Assembly: GCF_002933315.1 (NCBI RefSeq)
Contig: NZ_PDKT01000001.1
Location: 1-64,000 of the forward strand
Reading direction: 5' to 3'
DNA from: Candidatus Pantoea edessiphila
Lineage (GTDB): Bacteria > Pseudomonadota > Gammaproteobacteria > Enterobacterales > Enterobacteriaceae
DNA: 64,000 nt
Position numbers and translations under genes: made by a program
Notes under the pieces: model-generated
Seen by the model: only the letters and a program-made list of their open reading frames with translations
What the model was told of the DNA's origin: nothing
Databases searched by the model: none
Part shown: positions 1 through 10,206 of the stretch, piece by piece
Numbering within the stretch: position 1 is the stretch's first letter
How the letters are laid out: the number at the start of each line of letters is the position of its first letter

Positions 1-66
1 GTGTAACATGTTTTTAAAAAAAATTGATACAATTCTACGAATACCTACACAGGTTGTCTGATAAAT

Positions 67-78
67 TGTTAAAGAACA
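67..78 (-). promoter_or_regulatory. rRNA leader boxA antitermination element
   Basis: The minus strand reads TGTTCTTTAACA, one base from the E. coli rrn boxA TGCTCTTTAACA. It continues with AATTTATCAGACAA and then CTGTGTAGG, the same arrangement as the E. coli 16S leader. BoxA recruits the NusB/NusE antitermination complex. The leader runs on to position 1 without reaching the 16S 5' end. Confidence 0.85.
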
Positions 79-89
79 ACAGCAGTGCT

Positions 90-118
90 ATCTTAACTTT
101 GTTATGTCTGTTAGTCAA
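90..118 (-). promoter_or_regulatory. Promoter of an rRNA operon lying beyond the left edge
   Basis: Read on the minus strand there is a TTGACT -35 box (113-118), a 17-bp spacer and a TAAGAT -10 box (90-95). It sits just upstream of a boxA antiterminator and transcribes leftwards. In E. coli murI lies directly upstream of an rRNA operon in the same orientation, and here murI is also on the minus strand with this promoter after it. I infer that a 16S gene begins beyond position 1. No rRNA itself is inside the window. Confidence 0.8.
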
Positions 119-170
119 GTTTTTAATGACATCTTTCTTCCTTTGTTAGATAATTGATTATATTAATATA

Positions 171-1049
171 TTAATTAAGGTTTATTATTTCAGTAAATTT
201 TAATTCTTGTAATATAGGAAATCCATATTTTTTCAGAGTTAATGAAATTTGTATTGACTTGCTATTAATACATGTACAAAAAGCTATATTTTCTTTTAAA
301 TATCCAATCTTAATTAATGTATACTTCAATAAGTAGCTTACACGATTTGCTATAGCAATATTAGAGTCAATTAAATATGTATTTGATGGTAGTACCTTTT
401 GTAATTCATCACGTAATAAAACGAAATGGGTGCAACCTAAAATAACAGTATCAGGTTTTTGTGATTGTTTTAGCCATGGATTGATAACATATTGTAAATC
501 TTTTAAAAAAATTTTTTTACCTATAAATTTTTCTTCCGCTAAATATACTAATTTACTTGATTGTATTTTTAATATTATACAATTTTTAGCAAATTTATAT
601 ATTAATTTATTTACATACATGCTAGTAATAGTATTATGGGTTGCTAATAGTCCTATTATACCATTTTTTGTTATTTTTACTGAAGGTTTGATAGCTGGTA
701 CTAATCCTATAATAGGAAAAACATAACGTTTACGTAACTCGAAGAGAGAAATTATACTTGCAGTATTGCAAGCTATGATAGCTAAAGATATTGAAAAAAT
801 ACTTACTATTTTTTCAAAAATATTAATAATACGCTTAATAATAAACAATTGTTCCTTATTACCATAAGGAAAACCAGCATTGTCAAAAATATAAATATAA
901 TGAATATTTGGAAATTGTTTTTTTATTTCATTATATACTGATAGGCCTCCAATACCAGAATCAAAGATAAGTATAATAGGTTTATAGTTAGGATTATTCA
1001 TGAACGGACAATTATCACTTTTATTATTGTAGATAAAAATTATATTCAC
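171..1049 (-). CDS. murI: Glutamate racemase
   Basis: Cytoplasmic, cofactor-independent racemase that makes D-glutamate for peptidoglycan precursors. The protein has 292 residues (E. coli 285) and carries the N-terminal FDSGIGGLSV motif plus both catalytic cysteines in their usual settings, ACNTAS in the first half and GCTHF in the second. A second Met at residue 17 (MNNPNYKP), just before the conserved core, is an alternative start; I kept the upstream ATG because E. coli MurI also has an N-terminal extension there. It lies next to an rRNA operon leader in the same orientation, as in E. coli. Its presence, with PBP2 and RodA elsewhere in the window, says the cell keeps a wall. Confidence 0.95.
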   Translation of the reverse strand: MNIIFIYNNKSDNCPFMNNPNYKPIILIFDSGIGGLSVYNEIKKQFPNIHYIYIFDNAGFPYGNKEQLFIIKRIINIFEKIVSIFSISLAIIACNTASIISLFELRKRYVFPIIGLVPAIKPSVKITKNGIIGLLATHNTITSMYVNKLIYKFAKNCIILKIQSSKLVYLAEEKFIGKKIFLKDLQYVINPWLKQSQKPDTVILGCTHFVLLRDELQKVLPSNTYLIDSNIAIANRVSYLLKYTLIKIGYLKENIAFCTCINSKSIQISLTLKKYGFPILQELKFTEIINLN

Positions 1050-1354
1050 TGATTAAATCATTTCATTAAATATAATGACATATTTTCATTTTAATTGTAA
1101 GATGAAATTTGGTGTTATCTATAATTTTTAGTTAATTAAATTATAAAAATTGATATAAATATATTGAAATAATTTTTAAAATTTATTAATAATAATTAAC
1201 GTGGATCTTTTAATACTAATATGACATCTAATAATAGCAAATATCATATATCTTAATTTAAAATTTTTATATTATTTACTTAAATTTATAAGCAATGAAA
1301 ATAATTATATCTGAAAAATGTATACATTAGCAAAAAAATTTCTAGAATAATTAA
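1050..1354. other. Gene-free spacer between murI and argH
   Basis: 305 bases, very AT-rich. In E. coli btuB, trmA, fabR, sthA and oxyR lie between murI and argH; none can be recognised here. It must hold the murI promoter (minus strand), but in sequence this AT-rich I cannot name one with confidence. No ORF, tRNA or clear hairpin was seen. Confidence 0.6.
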
Positions 1355-2746
1355 TTAAAAATCATCTAAAGAATTAACTATAATTTTTTTTGCTTCATTA
1401 ATAGCTTTTGAAACTTGTATGGGAGATACACCACCCTGTACATTACGTTTATTAATACAAGATTGTAAACTAAGAATGGAATATACATCTTCTGTAATCT
1501 TATCACTAAATTTTTTAAATTCACTTAATTTTAAATCTTCTAATGCTGAATTTGTATTTATTGCTTTTAATATTATTTTACCAACAACATGGTGTGCTGT
1601 TCTAAAAGGCATTCCCTTAGACACAAGATAATCCGCTAATTCAGTTGAGTTACAATAACTTTGTTTAGCAGCTTCTTTACAGCGTGCTTTATTTATTATT
1701 AATTTATGTAATACAAGGATTGACATATCTATACATTCATGCCAAGTATCAATAGCATTAAACAAAAATTTTTTATCTTCTTGCATATCTTTATTATATG
1801 ATAAAGGCAATCCTTTTAAAATCATCATCATTCCAGTTAATGCACCTTGTACTTGCCCACATTTACCACGGATTAATTCTAATATATCTGGATTTTTTTT
1901 CTGAGGCATAAGTGATGAACCAGATGTTATATCGTCTGATAATTCAATAAAACCTACTTCGGTACTGTTAAAAAAAATCATATCTTCAGCAAAACGAGAT
2001 AAATGTACCATACCAATTGATGCATTAGATATTAATTCTAAAACATAATCACGGTCAGAAACTGAATCTAGGCCATTATTAGAAACAGATTTAAATCCCA
2101 ACCAATCAGCCAATTGTTTTCTATTAATATTATAACTAGTTCCTGATAAAGCTCCAGAACCTAATGGACTAATATCTACACGTTTAAAGGTATTTTTTAG
2201 TCTTTCTTCATCTCTTAATAACATTTCTAAGTAAGCTAAACACCAATATGCAAAAGTTATTGGTTGTGCACGTTGTAAATGCGTATAGCCTGGCATTATA
2301 GTATTTTGATTGTTTTCAGCTGTTAATATTAGTATTTTTTTAAGTTCTAAAGTAGATTTAAGTAATTTTTTAATACTGATTTTACACCACAATCTTAAAT
2401 CTGTTGTTACTTGATCATTACGACTACGTCCAGTGTATAATTTTTTAGCTAATTCACCTAATTTTTCTATTAATTGATCTTCTACCCAACTATGAATGTC
2501 TTCATTATTACTTGATAACATTATTTTAGGGTTAATACGAATCTTTTCCAACAGACAATTTAGTTCATATTCTATTTGTTTCTGTTCATTAAAATCTAAA
2601 ACATTTACTGTAGTTAATGCTCTTGACCATGCAATAGAACTGATAATATCTTGTTCTGCTAATCGATAATCAAAATATAATGAATTATTAAATGCTTTAA
2701 ATTTTTGGTTTATTGATTTACTAAATCGTCCACCCCAAAGTGACAT
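1355..2746 (-). CDS. argH: Argininosuccinate lyase
   Basis: Last step of arginine synthesis: splits argininosuccinate into arginine and fumarate. A fumarase/aspartase-superfamily homotetramer. The protein begins [11 protein letters not shown], matching the E. coli N-terminus MALWGGRF. The open frame extends 16 codons upstream to 2794, but I chose the ATG at 2746 because homology starts there and a GGGGAA ribosome site precedes it. The superfamily signature [13 protein letters not shown] (flexible catalytic Ser loop) and the TGRSRNDQV motif are intact. 463 residues against about 457 in E. coli. Last gene of the minus-strand argCBGH cluster, 64 bases after argG. Confidence 0.96.
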   Translation of the reverse strand: MSLWGGRFSKSINQKFKAFNNSLYFDYRLAEQDIISSIAWSRALTTVNVLDFNEQKQIEYELNCLLEKIRINPKIMLSSNNEDIHSWVEDQLIEKLGELAKKLYTGRSRNDQVTTDLRLWCKISIKKLLKSTLELKKILILTAENNQNTIMPGYTHLQRAQPITFAYWCLAYLEMLLRDEERLKNTFKRVDISPLGSGALSGTSYNINRKQLADWLGFKSVSNNGLDSVSDRDYVLELISNASIGMVHLSRFAEDMIFFNSTEVGFIELSDDITSGSSLMPQKKNPDILELIRGKCGQVQGALTGMMMILKGLPLSYNKDMQEDKKFLFNAIDTWHECIDMSILVLHKLIINKARCKEAAKQSYCNSTELADYLVSKGMPFRTAHHVVGKIILKAINTNSALEDLKLSEFKKFSDKITEDVYSILSLQSCINKRNVQGGVSPIQVSKAINEAKKIIVNSLDDF

Positions 2747-2810
2747 ATAAATTTCCCCATTTATTAAAATCTTACAAAAATTCAATTCTAACAAATATAT
2801 TAAAAATTAT

Positions 2811-4022
2811 TTATTTCTTTATAAGAGCACGAATTCTAGAAGAAAGAGAAAATAATCGAATAAAACCATCCGCATGATGATGATTATATACATTATCTTC
2901 TTCAAAAGTAGCATAATCTTTTGAATATAAACTATTAATTGATCTTTTTTCTATAGCAATAGCATTACCTTTATAAATTTTCATAACTACTTCACCAGTC
3001 ATTTGTTCCGCTAATACTTTAGCAGCTGCTTGTATAGACTCACGTAATGGACTAAACCATCTTCCATCATATACTATATAAGACATTTCATGACCAATTT
3101 TTTCTCGCCATTTAAAACTATCACGATCCAAAACTAATTGTTCTAAAGCACGTAATGCATTGACCATTATAGTTCCACCAGGTGTTTCATAACATCCCCT
3201 TGATTTTATACCTATTAAGCGATTTTCTATTATATCAACACGACCTATCCCGTGCTTAGCACCTATTATATTTAATTTTTTTAAGCATTTGAAAGGACTT
3301 AGATTTTCTTTATTAACTCCGGTTATTTGTCCTCGTTCGATATTAATAACTATTTTTTCTGGTTGATTAGGAGCATATAATGGATCATTAGTCCATACCC
3401 AGCAATCTTTATTTGCTTCTTTTTCGGGATCTTCTAATATGCCACCCTCAGTTGAAACATGCCATGCATTTTCATCTCTACTATATATTTTTTCTAAAGA
3501 AACATCATTAGGTATATTTTTATTTTTTAAAAAATTTATGAGATCTCCCCTAGAATGTAAATTCCATTCTCGCCAAGGAGCTATTAACTTTAAATGTGGT
3601 GCTATTGCAGCATAAGTAGTTTCAAAACGTACTTGATCATTGCCTTTACCTGTTGCTCCATGACATAAAGCGTCAGCATTTAGTTTCATAGCTAAATCAA
3701 CTTGTGCTTTTGCTATAATAGGCCTTGCCATACATGTTCCCATTAAATAATAACCTTCATATACTGCGCCTGTTTGTAATACCGGATAAATATAATTTTT
3801 AACAAATTCTTCTTTTAAATCAATTATATAACAGGAAGAAGCGCCAGATTGAATAGCTTTTTTTTCTATACCATCTAAAGAATGATGAGATTGACCGACA
3901 TCAGCTACAAAGGCAATTACTTCACAACAATGATAATTGTCTTTTAACCATGGTATTATTGCTGAGGTATCAAGTCCACCAGAGTAGGCTAGTACTATTT
4001 TTTTAATTTTTTGTTGCATCAT
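2811..4022 (-). CDS. argG: Argininosuccinate synthase
   Basis: ATP-dependent condensation of citrulline and aspartate to argininosuccinate. The PP-loop ATP site AYSGGLDTS is at residues 12-20, and [13 protein letters not shown] and the [14 protein letters not shown] region are intact. At 403 residues it is the approximately 400-residue type found inside argECBGH clusters of Yersinia, Serratia and Vibrio, not the longer (about 447) unlinked ArgG of E. coli. This places the ancestor among enterics with a linked argG. Two consecutive ATGs open the gene; an AAAGGA site eight bases upstream fits the first. It lies 25 bases after argB. Confidence 0.96.
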   Translation of the reverse strand: MMQQKIKKIVLAYSGGLDTSAIIPWLKDNYHCCEVIAFVADVGQSHHSLDGIEKKAIQSGASSCYIIDLKEEFVKNYIYPVLQTGAVYEGYYLMGTCMARPIIAKAQVDLAMKLNADALCHGATGKGNDQVRFETTYAAIAPHLKLIAPWREWNLHSRGDLINFLKNKNIPNDVSLEKIYSRDENAWHVSTEGGILEDPEKEANKDCWVWTNDPLYAPNQPEKIVINIERGQITGVNKENLSPFKCLKKLNIIGAKHGIGRVDIIENRLIGIKSRGCYETPGGTIMVNALRALEQLVLDRDSFKWREKIGHEMSYIVYDGRWFSPLRESIQAAAKVLAEQMTGEVVMKIYKGNAIAIEKRSINSLYSKDYATFEEDNVYNHHHADGFIRLFSLSSRIRALIKK

Positions 4023-4047
4023 TTATAAAATCCTTTGGATATAACTA

Positions 4048-4824
4048 TTAATAAACAATTCTAGTACCAATTGAATATCCATTTAACAAAGAAATCAATT
4101 GATCAGATTTTTTCCAGCTAGAGATATTTACAGGTCTATTTAGTACACGAGCAGCAGTTAATGCTGCTTTAACTTTAATAATCATACCATTTGTAATTAT
4201 TTTATTAGAAATTAATTTTTTTGCTTCATTTCTATTTATTTCTGTAATTAAAGACCCTTTATTGTCAATTATGCCATTTACATCTGATAAAAGCAGTAAA
4301 TCAGCATTTATAGTTAATGCTACAGCAGCAGCAGCTTTATCAGCATTAATGTTTAACAAATAACCGTTATTATCAATTCCTATCGAGCTAACTATTGGCA
4401 TATATCCACCATTTAGTAATGTATTCAATAATGATGGTTTTCCGGGAAACACCTCACCAATATAACCTAATTGTTCATTAATTTGTGTGGATTTAACTAT
4501 ATTTCCATCTCCTAAGGATAAACCTACAGCATTAATATCATGTTGTCTTGCACAAGCAAGAAATTTTTTATTAGCTGTCCCTGCTAAAGCACCAGTAATA
4601 ATATCGATATGATCAATAGGAGTAACTCTTAATCCATTTTTTTTTACTATAGTTAATGATAACTTATTCATTAAATCATCTACTATATAACCACCACCAT
4701 GAACAATTATGATAAAACGATTAAAAATATTGCGATAATTTGCTATGATTTTAAATAAATTATTCAACTCTATTTTTTCTTTTAAAATATTACCACCTAA
4801 TTTTATAACCAAATGATTATTCAT
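4048..4824 (-). CDS. argB: Acetylglutamate kinase
   Basis: Phosphorylates N-acetylglutamate, the second step of arginine synthesis. Amino-acid-kinase fold with the N-terminal KLGGN motif at residues 8-12, the IVHGGG glycine loop and a C-terminal NADKAAAAVA segment. Length is 258 residues, equal to the E. coli enzyme. It sits 20 bases after argC and 25 before argG on the minus strand, so it is almost certainly cotranscribed with them. The N-terminal arginine-binding extension of feedback-inhibited ArgB families is absent, as in other enterics, where control falls on ArgA (not in this window). Confidence 0.96.
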   Translation of the reverse strand: MNNHLVIKLGGNILKEKIELNNLFKIIANYRNIFNRFIIIVHGGGYIVDDLMNKLSLTIVKKNGLRVTPIDHIDIITGALAGTANKKFLACARQHDINAVGLSLGDGNIVKSTQINEQLGYIGEVFPGKPSLLNTLLNGGYMPIVSSIGIDNNGYLLNINADKAAAAVALTINADLLLLSDVNGIIDNKGSLITEINRNEAKKLISNKIITNGMIIKVKAALTAARVLNRPVNISSWKKSDQLISLLNGYSIGTRIVY

Positions 4825-4844
4825 ATTAATTTATCATATTTATT

Positions 4845-5849
4845 TTATATAATTGATTGAGTTTCAGGAAAGTTAAAACGAATATTCATACATTGTACTG
4901 CTTGAGATGCTGCTCCTTTTAATAAATTATCTTCTGCAGCAACAATAATCAAGTGATTACCTTTTGTTGCAAAACCAATATCACAGTAAGGTAAATTACT
5001 CACTGCTTTTAAAGATGGAAATCCTTCTTCATATATTCTAATAAAAGGCTTATTATAATAAATCTCATGAAATACTTTACTAATATTTTTATTACTTACG
5101 CTACTTTTCATCAAACAAGTAATAGTAGCTAAAATTCCACGGGCAAAGTTACTAATATGCGGAATAAAAATTACTTGAATTCCTAAATATTTCACAATCT
5201 CTAAATAATGACGGTGATTAAAGATACCGTAAGGTTGCAAACTAATTTCACAAAAATGAGTATTTATATTTGCTTGACGTCCAGATCCACTCACTCCACT
5301 AATAGCGTTAATTACTGGTAATTGTGATATATTAAGTAAATCCGCATCAATCAATGGTTTGAGAGCTAAATGTGATATAGTTGGATAACAACCTGGTATT
5401 GCAATTAATTGAGCTTTTTTAATTTCATTGTATTGAAATTCAGCTAAACCATATACTGCTTTATTTAACCATTCTTCATATTTATGATGAAATCCATAAG
5501 AATTTTTATAAAACATTTTATCTTTTATACGAAAAGCTCCTGAAAGATCAAATACTACACAGCCAATCTCAAGAAACCTAGGTGCTAGTTCATGACTAAC
5601 TTCAGGAGATGTAGCTAAAAAAACTAAATCTATTTTATTTTTCCAATTCGGAATATTTTTAACGCTTTGTAATGGTAAATCTATAATATTTTTCATTCTT
5701 GGATGTACTTCAGATAACGATTTTCCGATATCTAAACTATTATCTGAAACTAATAAAGCAACTATATTAATATGTGAATGACGACTTAAAATATTTACAA
5801 GTTCTATACCAGCATATCCACTGGCACCGATAATTAAAGTATTTAACAT
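4845..5849 (-). CDS. argC: N-acetyl-gamma-glutamyl-phosphate reductase
   Basis: NADPH-dependent reduction of acetylglutamyl phosphate to the semialdehyde. The N-terminal nucleotide-binding motif GASGYAG (residues 8-14) and the catalytic cysteine in IPGCYPT are present. 334 residues, the same as E. coli. It is the first gene of the minus-strand argCBGH operon and diverges from argE across a 90-base intergenic region, the arrangement that carries the shared bipolar operator in E. coli. Confidence 0.96.
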   Translation of the reverse strand: MLNTLIIGASGYAGIELVNILSRHSHINIVALLVSDNSLDIGKSLSEVHPRMKNIIDLPLQSVKNIPNWKNKIDLVFLATSPEVSHELAPRFLEIGCVVFDLSGAFRIKDKMFYKNSYGFHHKYEEWLNKAVYGLAEFQYNEIKKAQLIAIPGCYPTISHLALKPLIDADLLNISQLPVINAISGVSGSGRQANINTHFCEISLQPYGIFNHRHYLEIVKYLGIQVIFIPHISNFARGILATITCLMKSSVSNKNISKVFHEIYYNKPFIRIYEEGFPSLKAVSNLPYCDIGFATKGNHLIIVAAEDNLLKGAASQAVQCMNIRFNFPETQSII

Positions 5850-5879
5850 AAAAAATCACTATTTTAAAGTTAATATATT

Positions 5880-5898
5880 GTTCTTATAATATAAGAAC
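5880..5898. repeat. Perfect 19-bp palindrome in the argC/argE control region
   Basis: GTTCTTATA-A-TATAAGAAC is a perfect inverted repeat with 9-bp arms around one base. It lies in the 90-base divergent argC/argE spacer and contains TATAAT (5885-5890), which could serve as the argE -10 box. It could be a regulator site, overlapping promoters or a chance palindrome. Confidence 0.5.
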
Positions 5899-5906
5899 GT
5901 ATTATT

Positions 5907-5924
5907 AATGAATTTTAATTTATA
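5907..5924. promoter_or_regulatory. Possible ArgR operator (ARG box)
   Basis: AATGAATTTTAATTTATA fits the ARG box consensus WNTGAATWWWWATTCANW with one mismatch (T for C in the right half-site). It lies between argC and argE, where E. coli carries its ArgR operator. The surrounding sequence is so AT-rich that a chance match is possible, and argR is not in this window. Confidence 0.3.
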
Positions 5925-5939
5925 TAAGGAATATAATTA

Positions 5940-7085
5940 ATGAAAACACGATTACCTTCTTTTTTTGAATGTTATCGAAAATTAATATCAATACCATCGG
6001 TTAGTTCAATCGATCCTAAATTCGATAATAGTAATAAATTATTGATCGATATATTAGCTAGTTGGTTTTACGATCTTGGGTTAAGCATAGAAATATATCC
6101 TATTCTAAATACAAATAATAAATTTAATTTATTAGCAAAAACTGGATCTGGTTTAGGTGGTCTAATGTTAGCAGGTCATACTGATACTGTACCTTTTGAT
6201 CCTAACTCTTGGAAATATGATCCTTTTGTTTTAACTGAATTTAATAATAAATTATACGGTTTAGGAACAGTAGATATGAAAGGTTTTTTTGCTTTTATTA
6301 TTGATGTATTACGCAATGTTGATATAAAAACATTGCGAAAACCTCTTTATATTTTAGCTACTGCCGATGAAGAAACAACAATGGTTGGTGCTAAAAACTT
6401 TTCAGAATCAATTATATTGAATCCAGATATTGCTATAATAGGTGAACCAACTGATCTTAAACTTGTTTATGAACATAGAGGTCATATATCTAATATAATT
6501 CGCATTACAGGAGATTCAGGTCATTCAAGTAATTTATATAAGTGTGTCAATGCTATCGAAATAATGCAACAAGTAATAAAAAATTTGATAAAATTGCGTA
6601 ATAGTATCGAAAAAAATAATTGTAATCGTTCTATTAATCCTCCATACATTCTTAACTTTGGTTACATTAAAGGAGGAGATGTATCAAATAGTGTATGTTC
6701 TTATTGTGAATTACATATAGACATTCGTTTTTTATCGAATATCACTATTATTGAAGTAAACAAATTTATTCATGACGCTTTAGAACCCATTAAAAAAAAT
6801 TGGCCAAATAGAATAATTATTGATGAATTACATTCATCTGTTCCTGCATATAAATGTTCTACCAGTAATTTTTTTGTTAGAAAAATCAAAAAATTATTAA
6901 ATACAAATTTTGAGTCAGTAAATTATTGCACAGAGGCACCATTCATACAAAAATTATGTCCTACTTTGATTTTTGGTCCTGGTTCAATAAATCAAGCACA
7001 TCAACCAAATGAATTTATGGATACATCATATATTAAACCTACTTATAAAAATATTTATCAGATGATTCATTATTTTTGTAATTAA
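5940..7085 (+). CDS. argE: Acetylornithine deacetylase
   Basis: Metal-dependent hydrolysis of N-acetylornithine to ornithine and acetate, the linear-pathway step of enterics. An M20-family peptidase fold with metal ligands visible in AGHTDTVPFD, the bridging-aspartate segment GTVDMKGF, and the catalytic glutamate in TADEE; a second ligand region lies near the GPGSINQAHQPNE end. 381 residues (E. coli 383). The ATG has an AAGGA site nine bases upstream. Divergent from argCBGH and convergent with metF. Keeping argE means acetyl groups are removed rather than recycled through an ArgJ-type enzyme. Confidence 0.96.
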   Translation: MKTRLPSFFECYRKLISIPSVSSIDPKFDNSNKLLIDILASWFYDLGLSIEIYPILNTNNKFNLLAKTGSGLGGLMLAGHTDTVPFDPNSWKYDPFVLTEFNNKLYGLGTVDMKGFFAFIIDVLRNVDIKTLRKPLYILATADEETTMVGAKNFSESIILNPDIAIIGEPTDLKLVYEHRGHISNIIRITGDSGHSSNLYKCVNAIEIMQQVIKNLIKLRNSIEKNNCNRSINPPYILNFGYIKGGDVSNSVCSYCELHIDIRFLSNITIIEVNKFIHDALEPIKKNWPNRIIIDELHSSVPAYKCSTSNFFVRKIKKLLNTNFESVNYCTEAPFIQKLCPTLIFGPGSINQAHQPNEFMDTSYIKPTYKNIYQMIHYFCN

Positions 7086-7161
7086 TAATATCATTAGAAT
7101 GCATATAATTGTTTAATTAAAATTTTTTCAATACAATACATTATATTTACTGTATAGAAAT

Positions 7162-8375
<1,214 letters not shown>

Positions 8376-9533
8376 TTATTTAGATACAATTTTAAATGCC
8401 TGATCTAGATCAAAGATTAGATCATCTTTATTTTCAATTCCTACTGAAATACGCAATAACATATCAGAAATACCTGCTATAGTTCTTGCCTCAACAGACA
8501 TACCTGCGTGTGTCATAGTAGCTGAATGACAAATTAAACTTTCTACACCCCCTAAAGATTCCGCTAAAGTAAATAATTTAAGAGAACTCAAAAAAAGTTT
8601 TAACAATTCATTATTTCCTTTAAGTTCTATACTTAAAATAGCTCCAAAGCCCTTTTGTTGTTTAAGTGCATATTTATATCCGATATTATCCTTTAAGGAA
8701 GGATGATATATTTGTTTAACTAATTTTTGTTGCTTTAAATAATCAATAATGGCTTTAGTATTATTTTGAGCTATTTCTATTCTAGGCAACAGAGTACGCA
8801 AACCACGTAGCAATAGATAGCTATCAAAAGCTGCTGCAGTTACACCTATGTTGTTACTCCACCAAGATAATTTAGATATGAATTCAGGCTCTTTCGCAAT
8901 AACTACACCAGCTAGTACATCAGAATGACCATTAATATATTTAGTACATGAATGAACAACCAAATCAGCTCCTAGAGAAAGAGGATTTTGCAATATTGGA
9001 GTCATAAATGTATTATCTACTACACTAATAGTTCCTGTTTCACGAGCTAATTTACAAATCATTGCAATATCTACAACTCGTAATAAAGGATTACTAGGAG
9101 TTTCGATAAGTATTAATCTTGGTTGTTTATCAAAAATTTCTTGTAATGCTAGTTTATCATTTTGATTGATAAATTTTACACGATATGCATTACGTTGGTG
9201 CATGCTAGAAAATAAACGATAACTACCTCCATAACAATCATATGGTGCAACTAGTAAATCTCTGGGTTGAAGAAAACAAGTTGTTATTAAATGAATTGCT
9301 GACATGCCAGTATTAGTTAAAACAGCGCCATTACCACCCTCCAATTCAGATAAAGCATTTTGTACTATATCCCTTGTTGGATTACTACGTCGTGAATAAT
9401 CATGCAATCTTGGTTCTTTAAAATCGATAAAATTATAAGTACTAGAAAGATAAATTGGAGGCGATACACAACCATACTGTATATCAGTATTTAAACCACT
9501 GTGGACTGCAATAGTTGCTTTTTTAAATTTCAT
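8376..9533 (-). CDS. metB: Cystathionine gamma-synthase
   Basis: PLP enzyme that joins O-succinylhomoserine and cysteine into cystathionine. Fold-type I with the PLP lysine in SCTKYINGHSDV (Lys near residue 197), and the DYSRRSNPTRD and NTGMSAIHL segments typical of MetB. 385 residues (E. coli 386). High similarity along the full length favours MetB over MetC or a lyase. It links the cysteine made from CysE product to methionine synthesis. No MetJ operator is visible upstream. Confidence 0.94.
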   Translation of the reverse strand: MKFKKATIAVHSGLNTDIQYGCVSPPIYLSSTYNFIDFKEPRLHDYSRRSNPTRDIVQNALSELEGGNGAVLTNTGMSAIHLITTCFLQPRDLLVAPYDCYGGSYRLFSSMHQRNAYRVKFINQNDKLALQEIFDKQPRLILIETPSNPLLRVVDIAMICKLARETGTISVVDNTFMTPILQNPLSLGADLVVHSCTKYINGHSDVLAGVVIAKEPEFISKLSWWSNNIGVTAAAFDSYLLLRGLRTLLPRIEIAQNNTKAIIDYLKQQKLVKQIYHPSLKDNIGYKYALKQQKGFGAILSIELKGNNELLKLFLSSLKLFTLAESLGGVESLICHSATMTHAGMSVEARTIAGISDMLLRISVGIENKDDLIFDLDQAFKIVSK

Positions 9534-9597
9534 ATTTATCCTAATAATTAATTATTATGAAAATATATTAGTTTTTAGTCATTATTCTAAATTTTAG

Positions 9598-9627
9598 ATA
9601 TAATTATCAATTAAAATTGAATTATAT
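9598..9627. repeat. Imperfect inverted repeat upstream of metB
   Basis: Arms of 13 paired bases (ATATAAT + TCAATT against AATTGA + ATTATAT) with a two-base bulge and a two-base loop. It lies in the metB-rpmE spacer. It could fold in RNA, but no uridine tract follows on either strand, so it is not a clear terminator. Confidence 0.4.
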
Positions 9628-9731
9628 TAATTTAATGAATATTACAAAATAATTAACACACTAATTATCATATTTGAATTAATTAACTAAAAATATACTT
9701 ATTATTTAATTGAATATTTTATAAAAATCTA

Positions 9732-9761
9732 GGAATGCTTTAAATTTATAATAAGCATTCC
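9732..9761 (-). terminator. Terminator of rpmE
   Basis: Perfect 9-bp stem GGAATGCTT / AAGCATTCC with a 12-base loop, starting 18 bases past the rpmE stop. It is followed on the minus strand by TAGATTTTTA. The G+C content of the stem is well above its surroundings, which supports selection for it. Confidence 0.75.
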
Positions 9762-9779
9762 GTTTTGTTAATAATTGAT

Positions 9780-9995
9780 CTATTTATTTTTTGTAACTAA
9801 AGAAAATCTCTTATTAAAACGATCAACACGACCTTTAGTTGAAACATCTCTTTGCTTTCCTGTATAAAATGGATGACATTTATTACATACATCTAAATTT
9901 AATTTATGTTGTAAAGTAGAACTAATTGTAATCATATTGCCACAAGTACAATTAGCACTAATTATTCCATAATTAGGATGAATATCTTTTTTCAT
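9780..9995 (-). CDS. rpmE: 50S ribosomal protein L31
   Basis: Small ribosomal protein bridging the large and small subunits. 71 residues, as usual (E. coli 70). The zinc-ribbon cysteines are all present (C16, C18, C37, C40), so this is the zinc-binding L31 type, not the zinc-free L31B paralogue. A strong AGGAGA site precedes the ATG, and a terminator follows. As in E. coli it lies between the met genes and priA, and diverges from priA. Confidence 0.96.
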   Translation of the reverse strand: MKKDIHPNYGIISANCTCGNMITISSTLQHKLNLDVCNKCHPFYTGKQRDVSTKGRVDRFNKRFSLVTKNK

Positions 9996-10206
9996 AAAAA
10001 TCTCCTATAAAATTCATGGGAACTTATTTAAATAACATTAATTTAAATGACAATGTAAATTATACTTTTTATCATTATAAAATGTATAATTCCACTTTTT
10101 TGATGCAGTAAGTACATTACTGATGTTTATTATTTATATATTATATTGAATTTATTATTTTATATAAAAGATATAAATTTATATGTTTTTATTAAAAGAG
10201 ATAAGC

